Source: Castellaniella sp. S9
Lineage (GTDB): Bacteria > Pseudomonadota > Gammaproteobacteria > Burkholderiales > Burkholderiaceae_B
Direction of reading: 5' to 3'
Length of the DNA stretch: 64,000 nucleotides
Assembly (NCBI RefSeq): GCF_027257175.1
Contig: NZ_JAPFGD010000003.1
Span: 332,865 to 396,864 of the forward strand
The position numbers were made by a program, and so were the translations under genes. The first letter of the stretch is position 1, and each line of letters begins with the position of its first letter. The notes beneath the pieces were generated by a model. The model made no database searches and had not been told where the DNA came from. It was given only the letters and a program-made list of their open reading frames with translations. Below, piece after piece: positions 30,936-39,059 of the stretch.

Positions 30936-31676
30936 TCAATGCAGGATCTGGCTGAGGAAAAGCTTGGTGCGCTCGTTCTGCGGATTGTCGAAGAACGCAT
31001 CGGGCGCGTTCTGCTCGATGATCTCGCCATGATCCATGAAGATCACCCGATCGGCGACCTTGCGCGCGAAGCCCATCTCGTGCGTGACGCACAGCATGGT
31101 CATGCCGGTCTCCTCGGCCAGTTCGACCATGACGTCCAGCACCTCTTTCACCATCTCGGGGTCGAGGGCCGAGGTCGGCTCGTCAAACAGCATGATCTTG
31201 GGGTTCATGCACAGCGAGCGGGCGATCGCCACGCGTTGCTGCTGGCCGCCCGAGAGCTGGCCCGGGTATTTGTCGGCCTGCTCGGGGATACGCACGCGTT
31301 CGAGGTATTTCATGGCGGTGGCCTCCGCCTCGGCCTTCGGGCGCTTGAGCACCCACATCGGACCCAGCGTCAGGTTGTCCAGGACCGTCATGTGGGGAAA
31401 CAGATTGAAATGCTGGAACACCATGCCGACGTCGCGGCGGATGGCTTCGATCTGCTTCAGGTCATTGGTGAGCTCGATGCCGTCGACCAGGATCTGGCCC
31501 TCCTGGTGTTCCTCGAGGCGATTGATGCAGCGGATCATGGTCGATTTGCCGGAGCCGGACGGCCCGCAAATCACGATGCGCTCGCTGGGCGAAACATCCA
31601 GGTTCAGGTCGCGCAGCACATGGAACTGCCCGTACCATTTATTGACGTTCTTGAGGCGGATGATGGGTTCCGACAT
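30936..31676 (-). CDS. aapP: Amino-acid ABC transporter ATPase (AapP/GlnQ type)
   Basis: 246 residues. Walker [11 protein letters not shown]-loop [16 protein letters not shown], signature [15 protein letters not shown], Walker [15 protein letters not shown] and H-loop [10 protein letters not shown]. Polar amino-acid uptake family. It is last in the aapJ-aapQ-aapM-aapP order on the minus strand, 48 bp after aapM. Energises import of glutamate/glutamine/aspartate-type substrates by homology to the rhizobial Aap and Rhodobacter Bzt systems. Confidence 0.94.
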   Translation of the reverse strand: MSEPIIRLKNVNKWYGQFHVLRDLNLDVSPSERIVICGPSGSGKSTMIRCINRLEEHQEGQILVDGIELTNDLKQIEAIRRDVGMVFQHFNLFPHMTVLDNLTLGPMWVLKRPKAEAEATAMKYLERVRIPEQADKYPGQLSGGQQQRVAIARSLCMNPKIMLFDEPTSALDPEMVKEVLDVMVELAEETGMTMLCVTHEMGFARKVADRVIFMDHGEIIEQNAPDAFFDNPQNERTKLFLSQILH

Positions 31677-31724
31677 GGCCCGCGGGCTCCTTGCCGGCGG
31701 GCCCGTCCCGCCGGCGCAATGATG

Positions 31725-32819
31725 TTAACGATGCTGTCCCTGGTCGAGCTGGCGCTCCAGCGCCAGGCTGTAGCGAGAGATCGAAAAGCAGAAGATGAAA
31801 TAAATGACCGAGATGAACAGGTAGGATTCCGTGCTGAAGCCGCGCCACACCGCGTCCGAGACGGCGGCCTTGGCGGCCTGGGTCAGGTCGAAGATCCCGA
31901 TGATCACCACCAGCGAGGTGTCCTTGAACAGCGAGATGAAAATCCCCACCAGCGGCGGAATGACGATCTTGAGGGCCTGCGGCAGGATGATCTTGCGCAT
32001 CTGCTGCCAGTAGCTGAGGCCGAGGGACTCGGCCCCCTCGTACTGCCCCTTGGGGATGGCCTGCAATCCGCCGCGCACGGTCTCGGCCACGTAGGCGGCC
32101 GCGAACAGGATGATCGCGATCTGGGCGCGCAGCAGCTTGTCGATCGAAAAACCCTCGGGCAGGAACAGCGGCAGCATCACTGAGGACATGAACAGCAGGC
32201 TGACCAGCGGCACGCCGCGGATGAGTTCGATGTAGACCACGCAGACCGCCTTGACGCCGGGCATGTGGGAACGGCGCCCCAAAGCCAGCAACAGGCCGAA
32301 GGGAAACGCGAAGGCGATCCCGAACGTCGAGAGGATCAGCGTCAGCGGCAGGCCGCCCCAGCGGCTGTTCTCGACGTAGCTCAGGCCAAAGACGCCGCCC
32401 CACATGAGCACGCCCACCGCCACCAGCGCCCCGACCCACAGCAGGCCCAGGAACGGTTTCCAGAACCAGCGAATGCAGCTGCACACGATCACCGCCACCA
32501 GGATGACGGAAGCCAGCAAGGGGCGCCATTGCTCGTCGTAGGGATAGATGCCGAACAGGATGAGGCGGTGCTTTTCCCGGATGAAGGCCCAGCAATAGCC
32601 GCCCGCCTCGCGGCATTCGGCCGCCGTGGTCGCCGCGAAGTCGGGCTTGACGAATAGATAGTCGATCAGCGCCGGGATCGCCATCAGCAGCAGCCACAGC
32701 GCGAGAATGGTCAGGATCGCATTGAGCGGCGAGGAAAACAGGCGCGACCGCAGCCAGCCCAGCGGCCCGGTATCGGTACGCGGCGGCTGGCGCCCGGTGC
32801 CTGGAATTGCGCTGTCCAT
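31725..32819 (-). CDS. aapM: Amino-acid ABC transporter permease (AapM type)
   Basis: 364 residues, longer than simple HisM-like permeases because of the extra N-terminal membrane segments and the periplasmic insert (about 55-90) typical of AapM/BztC. The permease EAA-type loop is AAYVAETVRGGLQAIPKGQ followed by EGAESLGLSYWQQM. It pairs with AapQ in the membrane. The ATG is 3 bp after the aapQ stop. Confidence 0.93.
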   Translation of the reverse strand: MDSAIPGTGRQPPRTDTGPLGWLRSRLFSSPLNAILTILALWLLLMAIPALIDYLFVKPDFAATTAAECREAGGYCWAFIREKHRLILFGIYPYDEQWRPLLASVILVAVIVCSCIRWFWKPFLGLLWVGALVAVGVLMWGGVFGLSYVENSRWGGLPLTLILSTFGIAFAFPFGLLLALGRRSHMPGVKAVCVVYIELIRGVPLVSLLFMSSVMLPLFLPEGFSIDKLLRAQIAIILFAAAYVAETVRGGLQAIPKGQYEGAESLGLSYWQQMRKIILPQALKIVIPPLVGIFISLFKDTSLVVIIGIFDLTQAAKAAVSDAVWRGFSTESYLFISVIYFIFCFSISRYSLALERQLDQGQHR

Positions 32820-32822
32820 GGC

Positions 32823-34010
32823 TTATCGCTCCACCAGCGCGATGCGCTTGTTGTACCAGTTCATGAAGACCGAGATCGACAGGCTGACCACGAGGTACGC
32901 GGCCATGATGATCATGATGCCTTCGATCGCCTGCCCCGTCTGGTTCAGGATCGTATTGGTCACGGCCACGATGTCCGGATAGCCGATGGCCACGGCCAGC
33001 GAGCTGTTCTTGGTGAGGTTGAGGTACTGGCTGGTCATCGGCGGGATGATCACCCGCATCGCCTGCGGCAGGATGACCAGCCGCAACATGCGGGCGCGCG
33101 ACAGCCCCAGCGAGGATGCGGCCTCCCATTGGCCCTGGTTGACGGCCTGGATGCCCGAGCGGACCACCTCGCCCACGAAGGCCGAGGTATAGATCACGAG
33201 GCCGGCCAGCAGCGCGGCGAACTCGGGGGAGAGATTCAGGCCCCCCTGGAAGTTGAAGCCCTTGAGCTCGGGACGGTCGATCTCCAGTGTGCCGCCGCTG
33301 AGCAGCCAGGCGAGCACGGGCACCACGATGAGGATGCCGAGCGCGGCGCGGACCAGGGGGAAGATCTTGCCGGTGGCCTCCTGGTGGCGGCGCGCCCAGT
33401 GCGCGAGGACCACAATCAGGATGATCGCCAGCGCCAGCCCGCCGAAGATCCAGTCCATCGCATCGCCCTTGAGCCAGGGGATCTTGAGGCCGCGGTTGGA
33501 GAGGAACACGTCGGGCAGCGGCGAGAGCGCCTGCCGCGGGCCCGGCATGAGCTCGGTGATGACGGCATACCAGAAGAGCAGTTGCAGCAGCAGGGGGATG
33601 TTCCGCATGACCTCGATGTAGAGGCCCGCCAGGCGGGAAATCAGCCAATTTTTCGAGAGGCGGCTGATCCCCAGCACGGTGCCGAACAGGGTCGCGGCGA
33701 TCACCCCGATCACCGAGACCCGCAAGGTGTTGAGCAGGCCCACCACCACCGCGTGGCCGTAGGTGTCGGCCGGCGAATACTCGACCATGGATTCGCCGAT
33801 CGCAAAGCCGGCTTCCTCGTGGAGGAAGGCAAAGCCGGTCGAGATGTTGCGCGCGGCGAGGTTATGCAGGGTGTTGGAGGCCAGGTACCAGACCCCGAGT
33901 CCGACCAGCCCGAGGATGAGCACCTGGTAGATCAGCGCGCGGGTGGCCGGGTCATTCCAGGACCAGCGGCGGCGCTGGGGCGAACGGACGCGGGAAGTTT
34001 TGTCTGTCAT
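32823..34010 (-). CDS. aapQ: Amino-acid ABC transporter permease (AapQ type)
   Basis: 395 residues from ATG at 34010 (a start 66 bp earlier lies inside the intercistronic hairpin and is rejected). Membrane segments near residues 25-45 and 90-110 and several C-terminal ones; the EAA-type loop is SAFVGEVVRSGIQAVNQGQW. A cytoplasmic Arg-rich start precedes the first segment. The large loop between early and late segments matches AapQ/BztB rather than HisQ. Confidence 0.93.
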   Translation of the reverse strand: MTDKTSRVRSPQRRRWSWNDPATRALIYQVLILGLVGLGVWYLASNTLHNLAARNISTGFAFLHEEAGFAIGESMVEYSPADTYGHAVVVGLLNTLRVSVIGVIAATLFGTVLGISRLSKNWLISRLAGLYIEVMRNIPLLLQLLFWYAVITELMPGPRQALSPLPDVFLSNRGLKIPWLKGDAMDWIFGGLALAIILIVVLAHWARRHQEATGKIFPLVRAALGILIVVPVLAWLLSGGTLEIDRPELKGFNFQGGLNLSPEFAALLAGLVIYTSAFVGEVVRSGIQAVNQGQWEAASSLGLSRARMLRLVILPQAMRVIIPPMTSQYLNLTKNSSLAVAIGYPDIVAVTNTILNQTGQAIEGIMIIMAAYLVVSLSISVFMNWYNKRIALVER

Positions 34011-34046
34011 GGTTTCAGGCGGTATCACAGCGGCGGCAACCGGAAC

Positions 34047-34081
34047 GCGCTGCGCCGAGGGCACGGCCCCCGGCACAGCGC
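34047..34081 (-). repeat. Intercistronic hairpin between aapJ and aapQ
   Basis: A 16-nt stem with two mismatches (34047-34062 with 34066-34081) and a 3-nt loop lies in the 86-bp gap after the binding-protein gene. Such hairpins after solute-binding-protein genes commonly stabilise the upstream message, giving more binding protein than permease. Confidence 0.7.
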
Positions 34082-34096
34082 ATCATCCTGGCGCGA

Positions 34097-35113
34097 TCAG
34101 CGTACCGGGAAGGCGTACAGCACGCCACCGTCGGTCCACTGGGCATTCAAGCCGCGCTCGAGCTTGAGCGGGGAACCCATGCCCAGGTTGCGCTCGAAGG
34201 ACTCGCCGTAGTTGCCGACCAGCTTGACGATGTTGTAGCCCCATTTCTTGTCGAGGCCCAGGCCCTTGCCCATGTCGCCCGAGACGCCCAGGATGCGCTG
34301 GATGTTGGGGTTGGAGCTCTTGGTCATCTCGTCCACATTCTGCGAGGTGATGCCGTATTCCTCGGCCTCGATCATGGTGTTCAAGGCCCAGCGCACGACC
34401 ATGAACCACTCGTCGTCACCCTGGCGGACCATGGGGCCCAGGGGTTCCTTGGAGAAGTTCTCGGGGAGGATGACGTAGTCGTCCGGCGATGCCGACGAGG
34501 CGCGCAGGCTGGCCAGTTGAGACTTGTCGCTGGTCACCACGTCGCAGCGGCCGGCCTCGAAGGTGCGGAAGCCCTCCTCGGAGGTATTGATGACGACCGG
34601 CTTGAAATCGAGATTGTTGGCCCGGAACCAGTCCGCGAGGTTCAATTCCGTGGTGGTGCCCTGCAGCACGCAAACCGCCGCGCCGCTGAGTTCCTTGGCG
34701 CTTTTCACGCCGAGACTCTTTTTCACGAGCACGCCCTGGCTGTCGTAGTAGTTCGCGCCGGCGCCCATGAGCCCCAGGGTCGTGTCGCGCGTCATGGTGA
34801 TGGTGGTATTGCGGGTCAGGACGTCGATTTCGCCCGACTGCAGGGCGGTAAAGCGCTGCTGGGTGGTCAGGGGCGTGACCTTGAACTTGCTGGCGTCGCC
34901 GAACACCATGGCCGCCACGGCGCGACACATGTCGATGTCCAGGCCCTTCCATTCGCCCTTGCTGTCAGCCTGTGAAAACCCCGGCAACCCCGTGTTCACG
35001 CCGCACTGGACGAATCCGCGCTGCTTGACGGTGTTGTAGGTCTCGCCCGCGTGCGCGATACCCGCCGCAAATGTCAACGCGGCACAAACGGCCGCGATTT
35101 TGGTCAATTTCAT
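34097..35113 (-). CDS. aapJ: Amino-acid ABC transporter substrate-binding protein (AapJ type)
   Basis: 338 residues from ATG at 35113 with GGAAGGGA upstream. Sec signal peptide ending AGIAHA, then a type II binding-protein fold: TVKQRGFVQCGVNTGLPGFS, DIDMCRAVAAMVFGD, and two Cys (in VQCGV and DMCRA, plus AVCVLQG and GRCDVV) that commonly form disulfides in this family. Binds acidic or amide amino acids by family resemblance. First gene of the transporter operon; divergent from ftsE across 163 bp. Confidence 0.95.
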   Translation of the reverse strand: MKLTKIAAVCAALTFAAGIAHAGETYNTVKQRGFVQCGVNTGLPGFSQADSKGEWKGLDIDMCRAVAAMVFGDASKFKVTPLTTQQRFTALQSGEIDVLTRNTTITMTRDTTLGLMGAGANYYDSQGVLVKKSLGVKSAKELSGAAVCVLQGTTTELNLADWFRANNLDFKPVVINTSEEGFRTFEAGRCDVVTSDKSQLASLRASSASPDDYVILPENFSKEPLGPMVRQGDDEWFMVVRWALNTMIEAEEYGITSQNVDEMTKSSNPNIQRILGVSGDMGKGLGLDKKWGYNIVKLVGNYGESFERNLGMGSPLKLERGLNAQWTDGGVLYAFPVR

Positions 35114-35276
35114 ATCAGTCCCTTCCTGTGAGCGAGTGGCATTGTTGAACACGGAATACAATCTTCTGGATTGCCCCGTCAGGGATCAAATCGTAGCCTG
35201 TTACAGCTGGTCAAAGACATGCGGGATATCCCTGGCAATCATATGGCTTTCCGTGGCTCACACCTCCTTTGCGCAG

Positions 35277-35948
35277 ATGATCGAGTTCCAGCACGTCTTT
35301 AAATCCTTCGGGCGCGGACGCAACATCCTCGCCGACGTCAACTTCCGGATCGGGCCCGGCGAATTCATCTTCGTATCGGGTCCGTCCGGCGCGGGCAAGT
35401 CCACCCTGCTCAAGCTCGTCGGCGGCCTCGAGCCGCCCAGCCGGGGCGGGGTCACCGTCAACGGCCACCGCATCGACCGCCTGGCGGCGCGCGCCCGCCC
35501 GTACCTGCGGCGCACGGTCGGCCTGATCCTGCAGGACGCCCACCTGCTGTTCGACCGCAACGCGATCGACAATGTGCTGCTGCCGCTGGCCGTCATCGGC
35601 CTGGACCGCGCCACGGCCGGCGCGCGCGCGCGCGCGGCCATGGAAAAGGTCGGCCTGCGCGGCAAAGAGGACCTCAATCCGGTCGAGATGTCCGGCGGCG
35701 AACAGCAGCGGCTGGCGATCGCGCGGGCCATCGTCGGGCGGCCGGCCATCCTCATCGCCGACGAACCCACGGCCAACCTGGACGACACCAGCGCGCGGCA
35801 CATCATGGACGTGTTCCGCGACTTCAACCAAGTGGGGGTCACCACCCTGATCGCCTCGCACGACACCCGGCTGATGGCCCGCTACGCCCAGCGCACCCTG
35901 CACCTGGACGCGGGCCGCTTCAACGACATTCCGGGGGTCCCCGAATGA
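35277..35948 (+). CDS. ftsE: Cell-division ATPase FtsE
   Basis: 223 residues from ATG at 35277 (MIEFQHVFKSFG, the family start); a frame 177 bp longer overlaps the divergent aapJ promoter. Walker A VSGPSGAGKSTL, signature MSGGEQQRLAIARAI, Walker B ILIADEPTANLD. FtsE with FtsX activates septal amidases via EnvC-like proteins. No ribosome site is visible before the ATG, so initiation is probably weak or leader-dependent. ftsX overlaps by 4 bp. Confidence 0.95.
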   Translation: MIEFQHVFKSFGRGRNILADVNFRIGPGEFIFVSGPSGAGKSTLLKLVGGLEPPSRGGVTVNGHRIDRLAARARPYLRRTVGLILQDAHLLFDRNAIDNVLLPLAVIGLDRATAGARARAAMEKVGLRGKEDLNPVEMSGGEQQRLAIARAIVGRPAILIADEPTANLDDTSARHIMDVFRDFNQVGVTTLIASHDTRLMARYAQRTLHLDAGRFNDIPGVPE

Positions 35949-36853
35949 GCCGCTGGCTGCGTCACCATCGCTACGCCCTGCAAGTCGCCTTGCGGCGGCT
36001 GGGCCAGCATCCGCTGTCCTCGCTGGCCAACATCGTGGTCATCGCCTTGATGCTGGCCGTGCCGATCCTGGGCGCATCGGTGCTGCAATCCGCACAACCC
36101 CTGGCGCGCCAGCTCTCGGTCGCGCCACAGCTGACGCTGTTTCTCGAGCCGGACGTCCCGGCGGCGGCGCAGCGCGCCCTGCTCGATCGCATCCGGGACG
36201 AATCGGCCGGCGCCGTGGCCAGCGCCACCCTGCTGCCGCGGGAAAAAGCCCTCGAGATCCTGCGCGCCGAGCCGGCCTGGGCCCAGGCGCTGGCGGCGCT
36301 GCCCGACAATCCCCTGCCCGATGCCATCGTCGTGACGCTGCACGACAGCGAGGCGCCGGCCCGCGAGGCCAGCGCGCTCGCGGACCAATGGTCGCAATGG
36401 CCAGGCATCGATCACGTGCAGCTCGACAGCGACTGGGTGCGCCGCCTGGAATCCTTGCTGTCGTTCGTGCGCTGGGGCCTGGGGCTGCTGGCCATGGCCG
36501 TGGTGGTGGTGGTCCTGGCCACCGTGTTCAACACGGTGCGCCTGCAGGCCCTGACGCAGCGCGAGGAAATCGCCGTGGCGCGCCTCGTCGGCGCCACCGA
36601 GAGCTTCGTGCGCCGGCCCTTCCTGTACCTGGGCGCCCTCACCGGCCTGGCCGCCAGCGTGCTGGCCCTGGCGCTGGCGCGCATGGCGCTCGTGCCCCTG
36701 AACGAGATCCTCGGGCGCTTTGCAGTCAGCTACGGCATCGAGTGGTCGATCGGCCTGCCCGCGGCCGCCGACCTTGCGTTGGCCGGGGCCGTGGTCGTCA
36801 TTCTCGGCGCGGTCGCCGCCCGCCTGTCGGTGACGCGCCGCACGCGCTTCTGA
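35945..36853 (+). CDS. ftsX: Cell-division membrane protein FtsX
   Basis: 302 residues. One N-terminal membrane segment (IVVIALMLAVPILGAS), a periplasmic domain (about 50-165) that in Escherichia coli contacts EnvC, and three C-terminal segments (LLAMAVVVVVLATVFNTVRL onward). It carries no ATPase of its own and works with FtsE. Starts in the ATGA overlap with ftsE; its TGA overlaps the mutY ATG by one base. Confidence 0.94.
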   Translation: MSRWLRHHRYALQVALRRLGQHPLSSLANIVVIALMLAVPILGASVLQSAQPLARQLSVAPQLTLFLEPDVPAAAQRALLDRIRDESAGAVASATLLPREKALEILRAEPAWAQALAALPDNPLPDAIVVTLHDSEAPAREASALADQWSQWPGIDHVQLDSDWVRRLESLLSFVRWGLGLLAMAVVVVVLATVFNTVRLQALTQREEIAVARLVGATESFVRRPFLYLGALTGLAASVLALALARMALVPLNEILGRFAVSYGIEWSIGLPAAADLALAGAVVVILGAVAARLSVTRRTRF

Positions 36854-37920
36854 TGACGAGCGAGACCGACGGCGCGGCGCGGCGCATCGCCCGCTGGCAG
36901 CAGCGGGCGGGACGCCACCATCTGCCGTGGCAAGGCACACGCGATCCATACAGGATCTGGCTGTCCGAGATCATGCTGCAGCAGACCCAGGCGGCCACCG
37001 TGATCCCCTATTACGAACGTTTCCTGGCGGCCTTCCCCGACGTGCGCGCGCTCGCCGATGCGCCGGCCGATGCGGTGATGCATGCCTGGGCCGGATTGGG
37101 CTATTACGCACGCGCCCGCAATCTGCAGCGCTGTGCACAAACCGTGCGCGACCGCCACGGGTGCCGCTTCCCGGAAGACCCCGAGGCCCTGGCGGAACTG
37201 CCGGGCATCGGACCGTCGACCGCCGCGGCGATCGCCGCCTTCGCCTTCGGCGCACGCCGCCCCATCCTCGACGGCAATGTGCGGCGCGTGCTGGCGCGCT
37301 ACTTCGCCGTCGAGGGCGATCCCGCGTCGAGCGCGGTCGTCCGCCGCCTGTGGGACCATGCCCATGCCTTGTTGGCGGACGCGCCGCCGGACCTGGACAT
37401 GCGCGCCTATACGCAAGGGCAGATGGACCTGGGCGCCATGGTCTGTACGCGGCGCAAGCCGGACTGTGCGCGATGCCCGCTCGCCGCCGACTGCCAGGCC
37501 CGCCTCCAGGGCCGCCAGCACGAGCTGCCCTCGCCACGCGCGCGGCGTGCGCGGCCCGAGCGCGACGGCCTGATGCTGATCCTGGAATGCGCCGGCAGGA
37601 TCCTGCTGCGCAAGCGGCCGCCGACCGGCATCTGGGGGGGATTGTGGAGCCTGCCGCAGTTCGAGACGTCCGCCGAACTACGCGCGGCCTGCGCCGCGCT
37701 CGCCCCCGGCGCGGGCGCACCGGTCGCCCTGGCCGCCTTCGATCATGAATTCACGCATTTCCGCCTGCGCATCGCCCCCTGGCGGCTGCACTGCCGCGGC
37801 GAACCCACGCCGCCCGCGCCGGGCGAGGCCTGGACGCCGGTGGCCGAGCTCGACCGCCTGGGGCTGCCGGCCCCCGTCGCGCGCCTGCTCGTCGGGCTGT
37901 ATACAGCCACCCGACCCTAG
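36853..37920 (+). CDS. mutY: Adenine DNA glycosylase
   Basis: 355 residues. HhH domain with LPGIGPSTAAAIAAFAFG and catalytic Asp in PILDGNVRRVLAR; the Glu-containing SEIMLQQTQAATVIPYYERF is near residue 36. Four cysteines in the CX6CX2CX5C pattern (CTRRKPDCARCPLAADC) hold the [4Fe-4S] cluster. A C-terminal NUDIX-like domain recognises 8-oxoG. It removes A opposite 8-oxoG. The start overlaps ftsX by one base and the stop shares a CTAG with the rodA stop on the other strand. Confidence 0.97.
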   Translation: MTSETDGAARRIARWQQRAGRHHLPWQGTRDPYRIWLSEIMLQQTQAATVIPYYERFLAAFPDVRALADAPADAVMHAWAGLGYYARARNLQRCAQTVRDRHGCRFPEDPEALAELPGIGPSTAAAIAAFAFGARRPILDGNVRRVLARYFAVEGDPASSAVVRRLWDHAHALLADAPPDLDMRAYTQGQMDLGAMVCTRRKPDCARCPLAADCQARLQGRQHELPSPRARRARPERDGLMLILECAGRILLRKRPPTGIWGGLWSLPQFETSAELRAACAALAPGAGAPVALAAFDHEFTHFRLRIAPWRLHCRGEPTPPAPGEAWTPVAELDRLGLPAPVARLLVGLYTATRP

Positions 37921-39059
37921 TCGTCCGGCTGGGGTTGGCGCCTGCCGATGCTCATCAGCAGGCCGCAGGCGATCCCCAGCGTCATCAGCGCGGTGCCCCC
38001 ATAGCTCATGAACGGCAGCGGCACGCCGACCACGGGCAGCACGCCCGTGACCATGCCCATGTTCACGAACACATACACGAACATCATCATCGACATGGCG
38101 CCCGCGAGCAGGCGGCCGAACTGCGACGGGGCGCGGATGGTGATGGTCAGCCCCCGCAGGACGATCAGGGCATAGAGCACCAGCAGCATGATGCTGCCGT
38201 ACAGGCCGAATTCCTCGGCATAGACCGCAAAGATGAAGTCCGTCGTGCGCTCGGGAATGAAGTCCAGATGCGACTGGGTGCCCTGCATGTAGCCCTTGCC
38301 ATAGACGCCCCCGGAACCCACGGCGATCATCGACTGGATGGTATGGAAGCCCTTGCCCAGCGGATCGGAACCGGGGTTGAGCAGGACGCAGACCCGGTAT
38401 TTCTGATAGTCGTGCAGCAGGACCCAGTCCACGCCGGGCTGGCAGATCTGATCCTCGTAATAGACCAGGGTCCCCAGCAGGGCGACCACGATGAGGATGA
38501 CCGGCACGAGCAGCTTGAACGACAATCCGCCGAAATAGATGACGCAAAAGCCCGAGGCCAGGACCAGCAGGGCGGTGCCCAGGTCAGGCTGGTCGATGAT
38601 CAGCGCCGCCGGCACCAGCAGCAGCACGCCCGCCACCAGGAAATCCCGCACCCGCATCGCGCTGGCGGCATGGCGCTGGAAATACCAGGCCAGCATCAGC
38701 GGCACGGCGATCTTCATCATCTCGGACGGCTGGATCCGGATGAAACCCAGGTCCAGCCAACGCGTCGCCCCCTTGCTGGTCACGCCAAAAAGCATGACCG
38801 CCACCAGCAGGGCCAGCCCGAACACGTAGAAATACGGTGCGGTGCGCATGATGAACCGGGGGCGCAGCATGGCCACGGCCCACATCACCGCGAATGCGAT
38901 CACGAAATTGCGGAACTGGTCGGCGAAACGCCAATCGGTGTTGCCCACGGCGGAATGCATGGTGGACATCCCCACGATCGCCATGATGACCAGCAGAATG
39001 AGTAGCGGCCAGTCCAGCGCCCCCAGCATGCGGCGCGCGGCCTGCAGAATGAACCTCAT
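37917..39059 (-). CDS. rodA: Rod-shape peptidoglycan polymerase RodA
   Basis: 380 residues from ATG at 39059, in a 4-bp ATGA overlap with mrdA. SEDS-family protein with about ten membrane segments; landmarks are DQPDLGTALLVLASG, the SEDS loop with SHLDFIPERTTDFIFAVYAEEFG and the late VVGVPLPFMSYGGTALM. It polymerises glycan with PBP2 along MreB filaments. Convergent with mutY; the two stop codons share bases 37917-37920 (CTAG). Confidence 0.96.
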   Translation of the reverse strand: MRFILQAARRMLGALDWPLLILLVIMAIVGMSTMHSAVGNTDWRFADQFRNFVIAFAVMWAVAMLRPRFIMRTAPYFYVFGLALLVAVMLFGVTSKGATRWLDLGFIRIQPSEMMKIAVPLMLAWYFQRHAASAMRVRDFLVAGVLLLVPAALIIDQPDLGTALLVLASGFCVIYFGGLSFKLLVPVILIVVALLGTLVYYEDQICQPGVDWVLLHDYQKYRVCVLLNPGSDPLGKGFHTIQSMIAVGSGGVYGKGYMQGTQSHLDFIPERTTDFIFAVYAEEFGLYGSIMLLVLYALIVLRGLTITIRAPSQFGRLLAGAMSMMMFVYVFVNMGMVTGVLPVVGVPLPFMSYGGTALMTLGIACGLLMSIGRRQPQPDD

